This document shows, piece by piece, positions 15,977-24,987 of a stretch of 64,000 nucleotides of DNA. Source of the DNA: Methanobacteriota archaeon. GTDB taxonomy: Archaea > Halobacteriota > Methanomicrobia > Methanomicrobiales > Methanocorpusculaceae. Where the stretch lies: positions 1 through 64,000 of the forward strand of contig JAEWXF010000033.1 of assembly GCA_023396065.1 (NCBI GenBank), in the 5' to 3' direction. The notes beneath the pieces were generated by a model. That model searched no databases. It was given only the letters and a program-made list of their open reading frames with translations, and had not been told where the DNA came from. How positions within the stretch are numbered: position 1 is the first letter of the stretch; the number at the start of each line of letters is the position of its first letter. Position numbers and translations under genes: made by a program.

Positions 15977-17307
15977 GAGTAATTCTCCAATCCCGGGATA
16001 TGGATGGTGGACTGAGTCGTTGTGGTGACCATATCCGGCGTTATGGTCCTGCCGTCGGGAAGCGTTACAGATTCTCCTGCAGCGAGCTTCCCATACAGCG
16101 GTCCGGACCTGAGTCCAAGCGTGCGCGCGAGCCCGGGCTCAAACTGCCGGCGGGTTATGGTAATGCGATTCCCTTCCACCGTGGTACCCTTTGTACGTGT
16201 TATTTGTTGGACAGATAAGGCTATTAAATCACCTGCTATTTTCCTGCGGTCGCCGGTTGTGGTGAAGAGGAGGGGGAGGAGTTTCCCGCTTCTGCTGGTT
16301 GCGTGAAAGACGTTTCCGATATCGTCGAGTTTTTGGAAAAGGGCGTCTTCATTTCCGGAAAATGCCGTGGTGAACAGGTCTTCCGGAAGTTCCAGTACTG
16401 TTGGCTCTCCGTCCTGAATCGTTCCATGAGGAAATAGTTTGAGTTCACTGTCTGTTTCCGCTGCGAGTTTTGTGAACTTTTTCCAGGTTGGCCAGGACAT
16501 GTGCAGAAGTTTATGCAGATCCCCTTCGGTGAGTTCAGGTACCCCGATTTTTGCAAGAATTCCCTCCAAATGGTGATTTTCCTGTTTGGAAAGTGCCTTT
16601 TTATCGATATGCGCGGCGATGGCTCCGCTTTTTTCGATCATCTGCCGGATCATTGCCTCATCAACTGCAGCAACGTTTCGGGTATGCATCATATGTCCGA
16701 ACGCCCCGTTGGTCTCAAGGGCAATGGCGGTCTGGCGTGCGGCATAGTGCGTGCCGCCGAATCCGATGAGGGGGAGTATCTGATCATCAGCGGATGGTGA
16801 TGCCATGAGAACACTTTTTGCCGCTGCTTCTACTGCTGCGGTGTCGCGCCACTCGGTCTCGGTACTGCCGACTTCAACAAAGAAGTAGGGTGCATGGATG
16901 TTTGTCGGTCCATGGTGGGTAATTTCATAGGATACACGATATCCTTCCGGTGCATATTTCTGGTGATTGCGAAGGACCGCCCGCATCCAGGCAGGTGCCG
17001 CATACCCGAGCTCTCCCGGATTTCCGCCAAGGTCTGCGGTTGTGTAGTTTCCTGCCGGATGGACGGTAAGTACCGGGACCGGATGTACGCTTGCATGACG
17101 TGCGAGAAAGATGATGAGTTCTGCATCAGGACTGGTCGCGGCGTCGGTGGCGTTGATGATCCTGTCGTGGATGACATGGAAGGTTACTTCATGTGTATTC
17201 AGCAGCGGCCAGCCGTTCTCAGGTGCAGTTTGTATCAGCCGGTCCATTGCTGTTCGGAGATTAACTCCTGCGATATCGGTGGTTGAGTGAATAATGTCGA
17301 TTTTCAT
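15973..17307 (-). CDS. dtdA: D-aminoacyl-tRNA deacylase (archaeal DtdA/GEK1 type)
   Basis: 444 residues. The N-terminal domain resembles peptidyl-tRNA hydrolase-like folds (LARHASVHPVPVLTVHPAGN), and the family motifs EITHHGPTN and GFGGTHYA are present. The enzyme hydrolyses D-amino acids from tRNA and needs zinc. It heads the cluster with ftsZ, secE and spt5, and ends in a 4-nt overlap with ftsZ. The family is about 270 residues in compact members; this one has an added C-terminal domain of about 170 residues (from about 270) whose role I cannot name. Confidence 0.88.
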   Translation of the reverse strand: MKIDIIHSTTDIAGVNLRTAMDRLIQTAPENGWPLLNTHEVTFHVIHDRIINATDAATSPDAELIIFLARHASVHPVPVLTVHPAGNYTTADLGGNPGELGYAAPAWMRAVLRNHQKYAPEGYRVSYEITHHGPTNIHAPYFFVEVGSTETEWRDTAAVEAAAKSVLMASPSADDQILPLIGFGGTHYAARQTAIALETNGAFGHMMHTRNVAAVDEAMIRQMIEKSGAIAAHIDKKALSKQENHHLEGILAKIGVPELTEGDLHKLLHMSWPTWKKFTKLAAETDSELKLFPHGTIQDGEPTVLELPEDLFTTAFSGNEDALFQKLDDIGNVFHATSRSGKLLPLLFTTTGDRRKIAGDLIALSVQQITRTKGTTVEGNRITITRRQFEPGLARTLGLRSGPLYGKLAAGESVTLPDGRTITPDMVTTTTQSTIHIPGLENYS

Positions 17308-17341
17308 CTGTCTGATATCTGTTGGTCGTCCGGAGAGAATT

Positions 17342-17467
17342 ATGTTGCTTTCCAGGGTGGAATGCGAAAGGTGTATATGGGGCTGTTTTCTATATTCCTG
17401 TAATATTCTCCAGATATGCGGGATTTGTCCGTATCGTGTTTGTCTATGTGTGGAGGGGATAATTTAA
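17342..17467 (+). CDS. Candidate 41-aa cysteine-rich peptide
   Basis: An ORF of 41 codons with nine cysteines (C8, C11, C15, C20, C26, C29, C34, C36 and the CGIC pair counted within these), in a region with no other gene. GGAGAG precedes the ATG by 4 nt. It stops 3 nt before the CATA tract. No homology is known to me; a T/G-rich sequence can give TGT codons by chance, so this is only a candidate. By direct listing the cysteines are at 8, 11, 15, 20, 26, 29, 34 and 36, that is eight certain positions. Confidence 0.3.
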   Translation: MLLSRVECERCIWGCFLYSCNILQICGICPYRVCLCVEGII

Positions 17468-17469
17468 AG

Positions 17470-17552
17470 CATACATACATACATACATACATACATACAT
17501 ACATACATACATACATACATACATACATACATACATACATACATACATACAT
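17470..17552. repeat. CATA tetranucleotide microsatellite, about 20.75 copies
   Basis: An uninterrupted run of CATA units spans 83 bases. Perfect tracts of this length are rare in archaea and are prone to slippage. It ends about 19 bp upstream of the TATA box at 17572-17579, so its length could change the region just upstream of the promoter of the gene at 17610. ORFs made only of this tract in other frames are artefacts. Confidence 0.98.
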
Positions 17553-17571
17553 TGAAAAATTCACAATCACA

Positions 17572-17579
17572 TTTATATA
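17572..17579 (+). promoter_or_regulatory. TATA box downstream of the CATA tract
   Basis: TTTATATA lies 31-38 nt before the ATG at 17610. Transcription would begin near 17603, giving an almost leaderless mRNA if 17610 is used. Confidence 0.65.
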
Positions 17580-17609
17580 CGACTTCTGCCATACTAGTTA
17601 TCTATCCGA

Positions 17610-18056
17610 ATGGTAAGGGGTACTATGACAGATAAGAAAGAGTCCGAATTTCAAAATGGCGCTTCTTTCACCTCTCTTCTATCCCGTCCCGCGATAAAAA
17701 TTCTTATTTTTGTCTGCATAATTCTCGCCGCTGTGTTTCTGTGGTTTGTTGTTTTGGATCAGATGGTTCAGCAAACCAATGATGTGGAGATGTCAGTTCA
17801 GGTTTCCGGCAATGATATTGTTGTGGTTGTGTTTGAGTCCGAGAGTGCTCAGCGTATTCGCTCTCTGCACGCATATATCGAGGGGAAAACAAACCGTGCC
17901 TCGGCTATGACCCGTGATCATCTTCTCCCCGGGACTGCAGTTATTTTCCATAATCTTGCCTCAGATGTATCCGGAACACAGTTCGTGATTATTGAAGCGA
18001 CATTTACTGACGGATCATGCAGTATTGTAAAATATGCCCGTCTTCTCTTCTCGTGA
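17610..18056 (+). CDS. Membrane-anchored extracellular protein, 148 aa
   Basis: One membrane helix at about 29-50 (IKILIFVCIILAAVFLWFVV) after a polar N-terminus, followed by an outside beta-rich domain of about 95 residues. I do not recognise the family. Start choice is open: ATG 17610 fits a near-leaderless transcript from the TATA box at 17572, while ATG 17625 follows AAGGGG by 4 nt. The CATA tract just upstream makes this a candidate for variable expression. Sequence after the stop has no clear terminator except short A/T runs. Confidence 0.75.
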   Translation: MVRGTMTDKKESEFQNGASFTSLLSRPAIKILIFVCIILAAVFLWFVVLDQMVQQTNDVEMSVQVSGNDIVVVVFESESAQRIRSLHAYIEGKTNRASAMTRDHLLPGTAVIFHNLASDVSGTQFVIIEATFTDGSCSIVKYARLLFS

Positions 18057-18125
18057 TTTTATTGGGGGCACAATTGATAGGCTGTCATTGCTGCATCCCG
18101 ACGAAAAAAGGTGTACGTTTTCTAT

Positions 18126-18893
18126 TCACAGATATCCGATTCCCGTGACAAGACTGATAAGCCACAGGAGAATAAAGATGATCGGAATGTGAATCAGGTA
18201 TACCAGCAGCGTTACATTCCCATGCCCGATTCGTGCAAAGAATTTCCCCGCAGGTCCCGGATTCCGAATGGAAAACCGTCTCTTCCCCTCAGGATATACA
18301 ACTGCCCCGATACCAATCCCGAACAGCATCACCCCAAACCACGGGAAAATCGGGAAATAGTCCTGCGTAAAGTCCATGAAATCTCCTCCGTGAATTCCCA
18401 GGGGATAGAGCCATCCGGGATCGGCAAACTGCGGAACAATGAACAATCCGATAAGAATAACGATCAGACCCGGGATGATATTCCATTTCCCGAACCGCAG
18501 AAAAGGAATGGAAAGCAGCATTGAGATACTGAGCATATGCAGGAAACCGAATTTAATGAAAGCATCACTATGCATGAACAGATTCGCCCCAAGAAAGGAC
18601 GCAACCGTAATCACCATTGCAATGACAAACAACTGCAGAGCACGTTGTACGATAGAGAAGTAGTACTCGCGTGTTGTCGTACCTTTCATCCGCTCATGCC
18701 GGAGAACTAGGGCAGTTCCCGCAATGAGGACAAATGACGCTGATGCGATATTCACCGTCCCGTATACGGAAAGAAACTGTTCATCCTCCACAATCATGTG
18801 AAACATGACCATACAGGCAAACCAGTGATACACAATCATACCGACGAGAGCCAGTCCCCGTATCGCGTCAACTTCCCAGTACCGTTCACCCAT
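18126..18893 (-). CDS. DUF1624/HGSNAT-like membrane acyltransferase family protein, copy 2
   Basis: 255 residues with about seven membrane helices. It starts MGERYWEVDAIRGLALVGMI, the Arg/Gly signature at the first helix of the heparan-alpha-glucosaminide acetyltransferase-like (DUF1624) family, which is thought to move acyl groups across membranes onto glycans. The acceptor is unknown. It follows a paralogue by 45 nt on the same strand; both are 255 residues with the same start motif. Confidence 0.85.
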   Translation of the reverse strand: MGERYWEVDAIRGLALVGMIVYHWFACMVMFHMIVEDEQFLSVYGTVNIASASFVLIAGTALVLRHERMKGTTTREYYFSIVQRALQLFVIAMVITVASFLGANLFMHSDAFIKFGFLHMLSISMLLSIPFLRFGKWNIIPGLIVILIGLFIVPQFADPGWLYPLGIHGGDFMDFTQDYFPIFPWFGVMLFGIGIGAVVYPEGKRRFSIRNPGPAGKFFARIGHGNVTLLVYLIHIPIIFILLWLISLVTGIGYL

Positions 18894-18938
18894 GCGTATC
18901 CCGTCCTATTTGGTCTGCACTGTAAAATATCTGGCGGT

Positions 18939-19706
18939 TCACAGGTATCCCCACGGCACGCCGAGCAGATGCGTCACGGTCATAATCACCCACAGCACGG
19001 CAAACAGCACCGGGATATGCAGCAGATAAATCTCCAGAGGATACTTCCCGACAAAAGCAAACATCCTCCCGATACGTCCCGGATCTGCAATCGTAAACTT
19101 GCGTTTTCCTCCGGGATATACAACCGCTCCGATAGCTATCCCGAGAAGCATGATACCAAGCCAGGGAAAAATCGGGAAGAAATCACGCGGATAGTAATCC
19201 CCCGGAAGAATCCCGAAGACCATCAGCCACAACGGACCCCGGACCGTTTCCAGAAAGAATCCGAGGAGGATACAGAGAACAGCAGGAATAATATTCCATT
19301 TGCCAAACCGCAGGAACGGAATACTGAGGATCATCGAGACCCCCATCATCTGCAAAAAATTAAAGAACATATAGCGCCCGTCCCCGACAATGAAGTAGAT
19401 GAGGATGGATCCGACAACTGCAATCGCAAGACCTATGAGGAAAACCTGTAACCCCCGCTTGGCGATAGCACGATAATACTCCTTTTTTGGTTTCCCTTCC
19501 ATCCTTCCATGACGGAGAACGAGTGCAACACCGGAAATGAGAACGAAGATACTGGTTCCCAGATGAATATACTGGCAGAGATAGAGGTAGACATCCGTGG
19601 TAATCGTCATATGAAGAATGACCATCAGTGAGATGAGATGGAACACGATCATACCGGCAAGGGCGAGTCCCCGTATTGCATCAACTTCCCAGTACCGTTC
19701 TCCCAT
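18939..19706 (-). CDS. DUF1624/HGSNAT-like membrane acyltransferase family protein, copy 1
   Basis: 255 residues, about seven membrane helices, same N-terminal MGERYWEVDAIRGLAL as its neighbour. The longer frame to 19781 is rejected because GAAAGG sits just before ATG 19706 and the paralogue begins at the same residue. The divergence of the two copies in the middle, with matching ends (FPIFPW; AVVYP; GKRKFTI or GKRRFSI), shows an old tandem duplication. It lies 116 nt after the ech operon terminator on the same strand. Confidence 0.85.
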   Translation of the reverse strand: MGERYWEVDAIRGLALAGMIVFHLISLMVILHMTITTDVYLYLCQYIHLGTSIFVLISGVALVLRHGRMEGKPKKEYYRAIAKRGLQVFLIGLAIAVVGSILIYFIVGDGRYMFFNFLQMMGVSMILSIPFLRFGKWNIIPAVLCILLGFFLETVRGPLWLMVFGILPGDYYPRDFFPIFPWLGIMLLGIAIGAVVYPGGKRKFTIADPGRIGRMFAFVGKYPLEIYLLHIPVLFAVLWVIMTVTHLLGVPWGYL

Positions 19707-19809
19707 TACCTTTCGCGTTGGTGCTTTGGCATAATCTGTTTTGTGATATAATGTCCGGACACAAAAAGAGTCGGGAGTCACCGTCCCTGTCCCGTGTAAC
19801 AGCAGAGAT

Positions 19810-19822
19810 AAAGAATAAAAAA
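19810..19822 (-). terminator. U-rich terminator of the ech operon
   Basis: Directly after the echF stop, the minus strand reads ATTTTTTATTCTTT. This is the typical archaeal U-rich stop signal and separates ech from the acyltransferase-like genes. Confidence 0.6.
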
Positions 19823-20197
19823 TTAGGTTTCCAGATCTTTCTTCGGCTTTTCCGGCTTCACATACGTGATCTCATGGCTCTCCTTACCGCGTTCATCCGG
19901 CGTCGCCGACTTCGAGTACTCATAGGAAAGCGACAAACCGCCAAATTTACACAGCTCCACACACTGACTGCAGATAACACAGCGGAACCGGTCAATCGTC
20001 CAGGTCTTCGCCGCCCGGTCCACGACAATCGCCTGCGAAGGACAGCGTTTCATACAGATCGTACACGACGTACACTTTGACGGATCAAAAACAATGTGGC
20101 CGCGTGTCCCCTCAAAATGTTTCGCCGGCTCTGCCGGAAACATCGTCGTCACCGGCTTGTGGGTAAACTGCTTCAGAACAGTCTTGAGCATCTTCAT
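19823..20197 (-). CDS. echF: Ech hydrogenase subunit EchF, 2[4Fe-4S] ferredoxin-like
   Basis: 124 residues with two Cys4 motifs: C42, C45, C48, C52 and C73, C76, C79, C83. It links soluble ferredoxin to the hydrogenase module and corresponds to NuoI. ATG 20197 is chosen because GGAGAGGTGA lies 7 nt upstream; the frame extending to 20236 overlaps echE and is unlikely. It is last in the ech operon. Confidence 0.93.
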   Translation of the reverse strand: MKMLKTVLKQFTHKPVTTMFPAEPAKHFEGTRGHIVFDPSKCTSCTICMKRCPSQAIVVDRAAKTWTIDRFRCVICSQCVELCKFGGLSLSYEYSKSATPDERGKESHEITYVKPEKPKKDLET

Positions 20198-20204
20198 CGC
20201 ACAC

Positions 20205-21287
20205 TCACCTCTCCATACACCCGATACAGGGATCAATCGTCAGCACAATCTGCGGCACATCCGCAAGCTCCGCACCGGCAAGCATCGCCACCAGTGACGG
20301 AACATTTGTCAGCGTCGGCGTCCGCACGCGGAACTGGGTAAGATATTTCGTACCGTTCCCGCGGAGATAGTGGACCACTTCACCCCGGGGCTGCTCGGAC
20401 CTGCTGAAGTACTCGCCGTCCGGATTTCCTTTCACCGGCACGGCAACGTCACCGTCCGGCATTGCAGCAATGACGCGGTGAATAATCTCCGCCGACTGGA
20501 ACAACTCCTTACACCGTACCTCACAGCGTGCGTAACCGTCACAGCCGTCGGCGGTCACCGGCTTGAACCCGAGATCCGCATACGCCAGATACTCTGACGT
20601 CCGGACATCCATCGCCAGACCGGACCCGCGGGCAACCGGCCCGACCGCGCCAAGGGCGTAGGCATCATCCGGCTTGAGAATCCCTTTCCCGACCAGCCGC
20701 TTCTTCAGCGTATAATCATTCAGAAACACATTCGCCATCTCATGCATCTCATCCTCAATGGTCTCAAGCCGTGTGTCCATCTCAGCCAGAAACGCATTGG
20801 AGACATCACGGCGGACACCCCCCACCTTACAGACGCCCTGAATCACCCTGCCGCCGGTCGTCGCCTCCAGCTCATTCAGAATCGACTCCCGGATCTTCCA
20901 GGCATTGTAGAACAGACTCTCAAACCCGAGAGCATCCGCAAACAACCCGAGCCAGAGAAGGTGACTGTGGATACGCGAATACTCGCCCCACATCGTCCGC
21001 AGATAGTTGGCACGTTCCGGAATCTCAATACCCATCAGACCTTCCACACCCTGACAAAATGTCGACGAGTGCGTAAAACTGCAGATACCGCAGATACGCT
21101 CCGCCAGATACACAAAATCCGCATACTCGCGGCGGTCCACCAGACTCTCAAGACCCCGGTGAACATAGCCTATCGACGGAATTGCCTCTACGACATGTTC
21201 ATCCTCAATCACAAGATCCAGATGAATCGGTTCGGGCAGCACCGGATGCTGCGGTCCGAACGGAACAACAGTTCGCTTCCCGGTCAT
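20205..21287 (-). CDS. echE: Ech hydrogenase large subunit EchE, [NiFe] site
   Basis: 360 residues. The four nickel-binding cysteines are present: C66 and C69 (RICGIC) and C354 and C357 (DPCIGC). The enzyme ends three residues after the last cysteine pair (MER), so there is no long C-terminal peptide for a maturation protease to remove. Corresponds to NuoD. Overlaps echD by 4 nt. Confidence 0.96.
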   Translation of the reverse strand: MTGKRTVVPFGPQHPVLPEPIHLDLVIEDEHVVEAIPSIGYVHRGLESLVDRREYADFVYLAERICGICSFTHSSTFCQGVEGLMGIEIPERANYLRTMWGEYSRIHSHLLWLGLFADALGFESLFYNAWKIRESILNELEATTGGRVIQGVCKVGGVRRDVSNAFLAEMDTRLETIEDEMHEMANVFLNDYTLKKRLVGKGILKPDDAYALGAVGPVARGSGLAMDVRTSEYLAYADLGFKPVTADGCDGYARCEVRCKELFQSAEIIHRVIAAMPDGDVAVPVKGNPDGEYFSRSEQPRGEVVHYLRGNGTKYLTQFRVRTPTLTNVPSLVAMLAGAELADVPQIVLTIDPCIGCMER

Positions 21288-21670
21288 GATTTATCCTCCC
21301 TGGACACCTTCGTCACCGTCGGAGCCGGTGTCTCCTTCTTTTTGAACGGGAACGGCACCGTCGTTCTGATAAACGTTCCCTGGAAATCGATCGTCATTCC
21401 CTCAAACGTAAATCCGTACAGATCATGGATCTCGTTTTCGTAGACAAACGCCCCGCCGTAGGACGCCCCGATTGAAGGGATGACCGTTCCCTCTGGAACC
21501 GTCATCCGGTAATGTTTCAGATCATTGTTCAGATCAAAGGAGTACGTAAGGTCATACTCTGTTTCCGCCGCAGTACAGGTAATTACCACCAGCCGGCGCC
21601 CCTCAGCCTTCATATCGGCTGCAACCTTCTGAATACCCGCAGGGGATGCGGGAATAATTTCCATCGTCAT
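21284..21670 (-). CDS. echD: Ech hydrogenase subunit EchD (NuoC-like)
   Basis: 128 residues, with the NuoC-type segment ENEIHDLYGFTFEGM near the end of the fold. It supports the hydrogenase large subunit. The ATG overlaps the echC stop (ATGA) and its stop overlaps the echE start, so translation is coupled along the operon. Confidence 0.92.
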   Translation of the reverse strand: MTMEIIPASPAGIQKVAADMKAEGRRLVVITCTAAETEYDLTYSFDLNNDLKHYRMTVPEGTVIPSIGASYGGAFVYENEIHDLYGFTFEGMTIDFQGTFIRTTVPFPFKKKETPAPTVTKVSREDKS

Positions 21671-22107
21671 ACTCGTCCTCCGGCATCCAGTGCCGCACGT
21701 TTTTTCTCCAGTACCCCGATCGCCTTTACCACTCCCTCAATCAATGCCTCCGGTCGTACCGAACAGCCGGGCACATAGACATCCACCGGGATAATCGTAT
21801 CAACACCGCCGGAGACATTGTAACAGTCGCGGAATACCCCGCCGGACGAAGCACAGATGCCGACGGCAATAACCACCTTCGGGTCAGGGATCTGATCATA
21901 CAGATTTTTCAGAACTTCCTTATTCTGCTCGTTTACCCCGCCGGTCACCACAAATATATCTGCGTGTGCCGGATTGCCGGTATTAATAATACCGAACCGC
22001 TCCACATCGTACAGCGGCGTCAGGGCTGCGAGAATTTCAATATCACATCCGTTACAGCTGGATGCATTATAGTGCAGCAGCCAGGGGGATTTTCCTGCCG
22101 AACTCAT
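21667..22107 (-). CDS. echC: Ech hydrogenase small subunit EchC (NuoB-like)
   Basis: 146 residues. Ligands of the proximal [4Fe-4S] cluster are C18 and C21 (SSCNGCDIE), C85 (GICASSGG) and C115 (VPGCSVRPE). ATG 22107 overlaps the echB stop (ATGA); the frame extending to 22200 runs inside echB and is rejected. Confidence 0.95.
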   Translation of the reverse strand: MSSAGKSPWLLHYNASSCNGCDIEILAALTPLYDVERFGIINTGNPAHADIFVVTGGVNEQNKEVLKNLYDQIPDPKVVIAVGICASSGGVFRDCYNVSGGVDTIIPVDVYVPGCSVRPEALIEGVVKAIGVLEKKRAALDAGGRV

Positions 22108-22976
22108 ATCATTCCACCTCCGAGAATACCAAGTACCGCAATGTTTGCGACACCGAGAATAATCGTTGCGATCCACAGGCTTTTCACCGTCATCTTCCAC
22201 GTAACCCGCGGGAAAAGATTGTCCATCAGAATTTCCAGGAAGTAACAGATGATAACCACAACAATACCAAGGACCGGGTTTCCTGCAAAGAACAGGAACA
22301 GCAGTGCAAGGATCAGAATCGTCTCATACCAGTGGGCAATCTCAACCTTTGCAAGAGTCCTTCCGGAAAGCGATGAGGTCACCCCTTTCACCAGCTCCTG
22401 ATGAGCATGGTGGGACGTCGCAATATCGAACGGCGACTTCCGCAGCTTCAGGGTGAGGATCGCAAACAGTGCTAGGAAAACACCCGGCAGATAGAGGATC
22501 GCCGGCGTTCCCGCAGCGAGAATCTCAGATACAAAGAAACTGCCGGTCACCAGGAAAAATCCTGCAGCCAGCAGAATTAGGATCGGTTCCGCAACCATAA
22601 CGCCGATCAGCTCCCGTTCAGCCCCGACACCCGAGTACGGGGCGTTTGCCGCGTACGCTGCGAGGATAAGGAACGTATGCGCAAGCGCAAGCGCAAAGAC
22701 CACCAGCAGCAGATCTCCGCCGGCGAACAGAAGTGCGCCGGAGAGGGCTATCAGAATGAGGTAGCCGGTGGTAAAGATCATCTCCACAGGACTGGTGAAT
22801 GCTTTTTCTTTATGCCAGAGTTTGCTGATGTCGTAGAACGGCTGAAGGACCGGCGGGCCGCGCCGGCTCTGCATGCGTGCGGTCAGAACACGGTCAATCC
22901 CGGCGATAACACCGCCGAGAAGCGGGGCTGCGATCAGAAAGAGGACCGCACCAGATATTGCCAGAAGGAAGTTCAT
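22104..22976 (-). CDS. echB: Ech hydrogenase membrane subunit EchB (NuoH-like)
   Basis: 290 residues, about eight membrane helices. Family features are SRRGPPVLQPFYDISKLW after the first helix and AERELIGVM in the middle loop, the region where the hydrogenase module docks. ATG 22976 overlaps the echA stop (ATGA). It forms the proton/sodium channel part next to the hydrogenase module. Confidence 0.95.
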   Translation of the reverse strand: MNFLLAISGAVLFLIAAPLLGGVIAGIDRVLTARMQSRRGPPVLQPFYDISKLWHKEKAFTSPVEMIFTTGYLILIALSGALLFAGGDLLLVVFALALAHTFLILAAYAANAPYSGVGAERELIGVMVAEPILILLAAGFFLVTGSFFVSEILAAGTPAILYLPGVFLALFAILTLKLRKSPFDIATSHHAHQELVKGVTSSLSGRTLAKVEIAHWYETILILALLFLFFAGNPVLGIVVVIICYFLEILMDNLFPRVTWKMTVKSLWIATIILGVANIAVLGILGGGMI

Positions 22977-24916
22977 ATCATCACCCCCAGAAATGCCAGG
23001 ACAAACATGACAACGATGAGGAGAACTGCGATCACCCATGCCGGTTTGAGGAGTACCTCCTCACCGCAGTACTCATCCAGATAGTAGTTGGAGGATTTTG
23101 CCTCTTTATAGATACCAAGCGACCCGCGGAACCTGCCGTGTTCGTCAACTCCCCGGCCGCAGAGGTACGGGGCAAGCTCCCGTCCGGTCTTTGAACCGAA
23201 GTGTGCGGCTCCGACGAGGACGGCAAGGATGAGAAACATAATCGCTATCATGAGAGTATTATCGATCATGAGCAGATTTGCGGCGGCTGCGGAGTAGCCC
23301 GGATAGATCGCTGCAAGGTAGGGGTCAATGAAGAGACCGATGACCGCGATGAACCCGACACAGCAGACAACAGTGAGAACACCAACAGTCGTCACCGCAA
23401 TCTTTTCCGAAGGATGCAGGGTGGTGTCCGGGGCCTGCGGATGATTCATCCGCATGAACAGTTTGCCGAGCCACTTCGTCCAGAAGAATATCGTAAAGGC
23501 GCTGCCGAACGCGAGGAAGATAACAAAGGCCCATCCGAACGGCGCGTCGAGGAATGCGACGACGGCCGCCCACTTGGAGATCAGCATACCAAACGGTGCA
23601 AGATACATTCCGCAGATGCCGATCACCATCATGGTCGCAAGGAGCGGCAGCCGGACGAGGAGTCCGTCCATATCTTCAATGTCGCGGCTGTTGATTCTGT
23701 GTTCAACCGCGCCGACACACATGAAGAGGAGCGCTTTGGCAACCGCATGGAAGATAATGAGGAGAATTGCAGCCATAACCGCCTCCGGTGTTCCGATTCC
23801 GGCACATGCGGTGATCAACCCGAGGTTGGCAATCGTTGAGTAGGCGAGAACCTTCTTTGCGTTGGTCTGCGAGATCGCAAGGGCCGAGGTGATAAAGAAT
23901 GTAAAGACACCGGTAAAGGCGAGAGCAATACCGACGTAGGTCTGGGAAAAGACCGGGGCAAAGATAACGAGGAGATAAACTCCTGCCTTGACCATCGTAC
24001 TTGAGTGCAGCAGGGCGGAAACCGGGGTCGGAGCCACCATTGCGCCGGTCAGCCATGTGGAGAACGGCATCTGGGCAGCTTTCGTGAGACCGGCAAGGGC
24101 GATCAGCGCCGCGGGGATGGTCAGTGCTGCCATGTCGGGATAGGTGATAATATTGGTGATGCTCAGGAGATTGGTTCCGGTCGGCTCAATCCGTAAGAGG
24201 CAGATGATGGCAAGAGTAAAGGCGATACCGCCGATGAGGTTCATCCAGACGGCGCGGAACGAGTTGGTTACCGCTTCAGGGGTTCTGGAGTACCCGATTA
24301 ACAGGAACGAACACAGCGTGGTCACTTCCCAGAAACAGAGGATCCACATGAGGCTGTTTGAGAGAACGATTCCAAACATTGCCGAAAGAAACACAAACAG
24401 CATAGCAAAGAAGTAGGGTTTGCGGTTCGCAATTTCGGTATGATGGTGATGATAGTCCTTCATGTAGCCGAGGGCATAGACGCAGATCAGCGTCCCGATG
24501 ATGCCGATGATGAGGACCATAACGGCGCTGAGATCGTTTACCACGAAGGTCGTAGCAACACTGACCGCTTCTGCATAGAAGAGTTCTACGATGCACACCA
24601 GTATCAGCTGGATGATTCCGAGAATTAAAGGCAGTATCCGCCGGTATTTGAGGGAGAGTCCGATGATTGCAAGGGCAATTATCAGTTCTATTCCAAAGAG
24701 ACCTACACTGATCGCTTTGGCGTTTTCCAGGGCAAGTACTATCGGACTGGTCCATGCGGCCCATGCGAGATACAGGGACGTACCGATAATTACTACCGAT
24801 GCGACACCGACGATACCGCTGCGGAGTGCGTCCCTGTTGAGGACCGCAAGGAGTATTGCGGCGAACAGGGGAACGAGCAGCAGTAACAGGATGGCTACGA
24901 GTTCCGGCGGGTACAT
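22973..24916 (-). CDS. echA: Ech hydrogenase antiporter-like subunit EchA (NuoL-like)
   Basis: 647 residues, about fifteen helices, with the Mrp-type core (PFSTWLTGAMVAPTPVSALLHSSTMVKAGVYL) and a C-terminal extension. It moves ions in the membrane arm. It is the first of six clearly recognisable genes in the order ABCDEF. Start ATG 24916 has AGTGAT upstream. A possible 43-aa ORF lies upstream on the same strand. Confidence 0.95.
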   Translation of the reverse strand: MYPPELVAILLLLLVPLFAAILLAVLNRDALRSGIVGVASVVIIGTSLYLAWAAWTSPIVLALENAKAISVGLFGIELIIALAIIGLSLKYRRILPLILGIIQLILVCIVELFYAEAVSVATTFVVNDLSAVMVLIIGIIGTLICVYALGYMKDYHHHHTEIANRKPYFFAMLFVFLSAMFGIVLSNSLMWILCFWEVTTLCSFLLIGYSRTPEAVTNSFRAVWMNLIGGIAFTLAIICLLRIEPTGTNLLSITNIITYPDMAALTIPAALIALAGLTKAAQMPFSTWLTGAMVAPTPVSALLHSSTMVKAGVYLLVIFAPVFSQTYVGIALAFTGVFTFFITSALAISQTNAKKVLAYSTIANLGLITACAGIGTPEAVMAAILLIIFHAVAKALLFMCVGAVEHRINSRDIEDMDGLLVRLPLLATMMVIGICGMYLAPFGMLISKWAAVVAFLDAPFGWAFVIFLAFGSAFTIFFWTKWLGKLFMRMNHPQAPDTTLHPSEKIAVTTVGVLTVVCCVGFIAVIGLFIDPYLAAIYPGYSAAAANLLMIDNTLMIAIMFLILAVLVGAAHFGSKTGRELAPYLCGRGVDEHGRFRGSLGIYKEAKSSNYYLDEYCGEEVLLKPAWVIAVLLIVVMFVLAFLGVMI

Positions 24917-24987
24917 ACTATCACTTGTTGAAAGTATGGGGATTGATCATTATTAATCATTCTAATTCAATGCGATATCAGAGGTGG

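Noticed and set aside
17470..17552. CRISPR-like array
   Set aside because: A 4-bp perfect microsatellite without spacers.
17340..17616. ORFs encoding repeated MYVC or HTYI across the CATA tract
   Set aside because: They arise only because a 4-bp repeat gives a 12-bp coding period; no other support.
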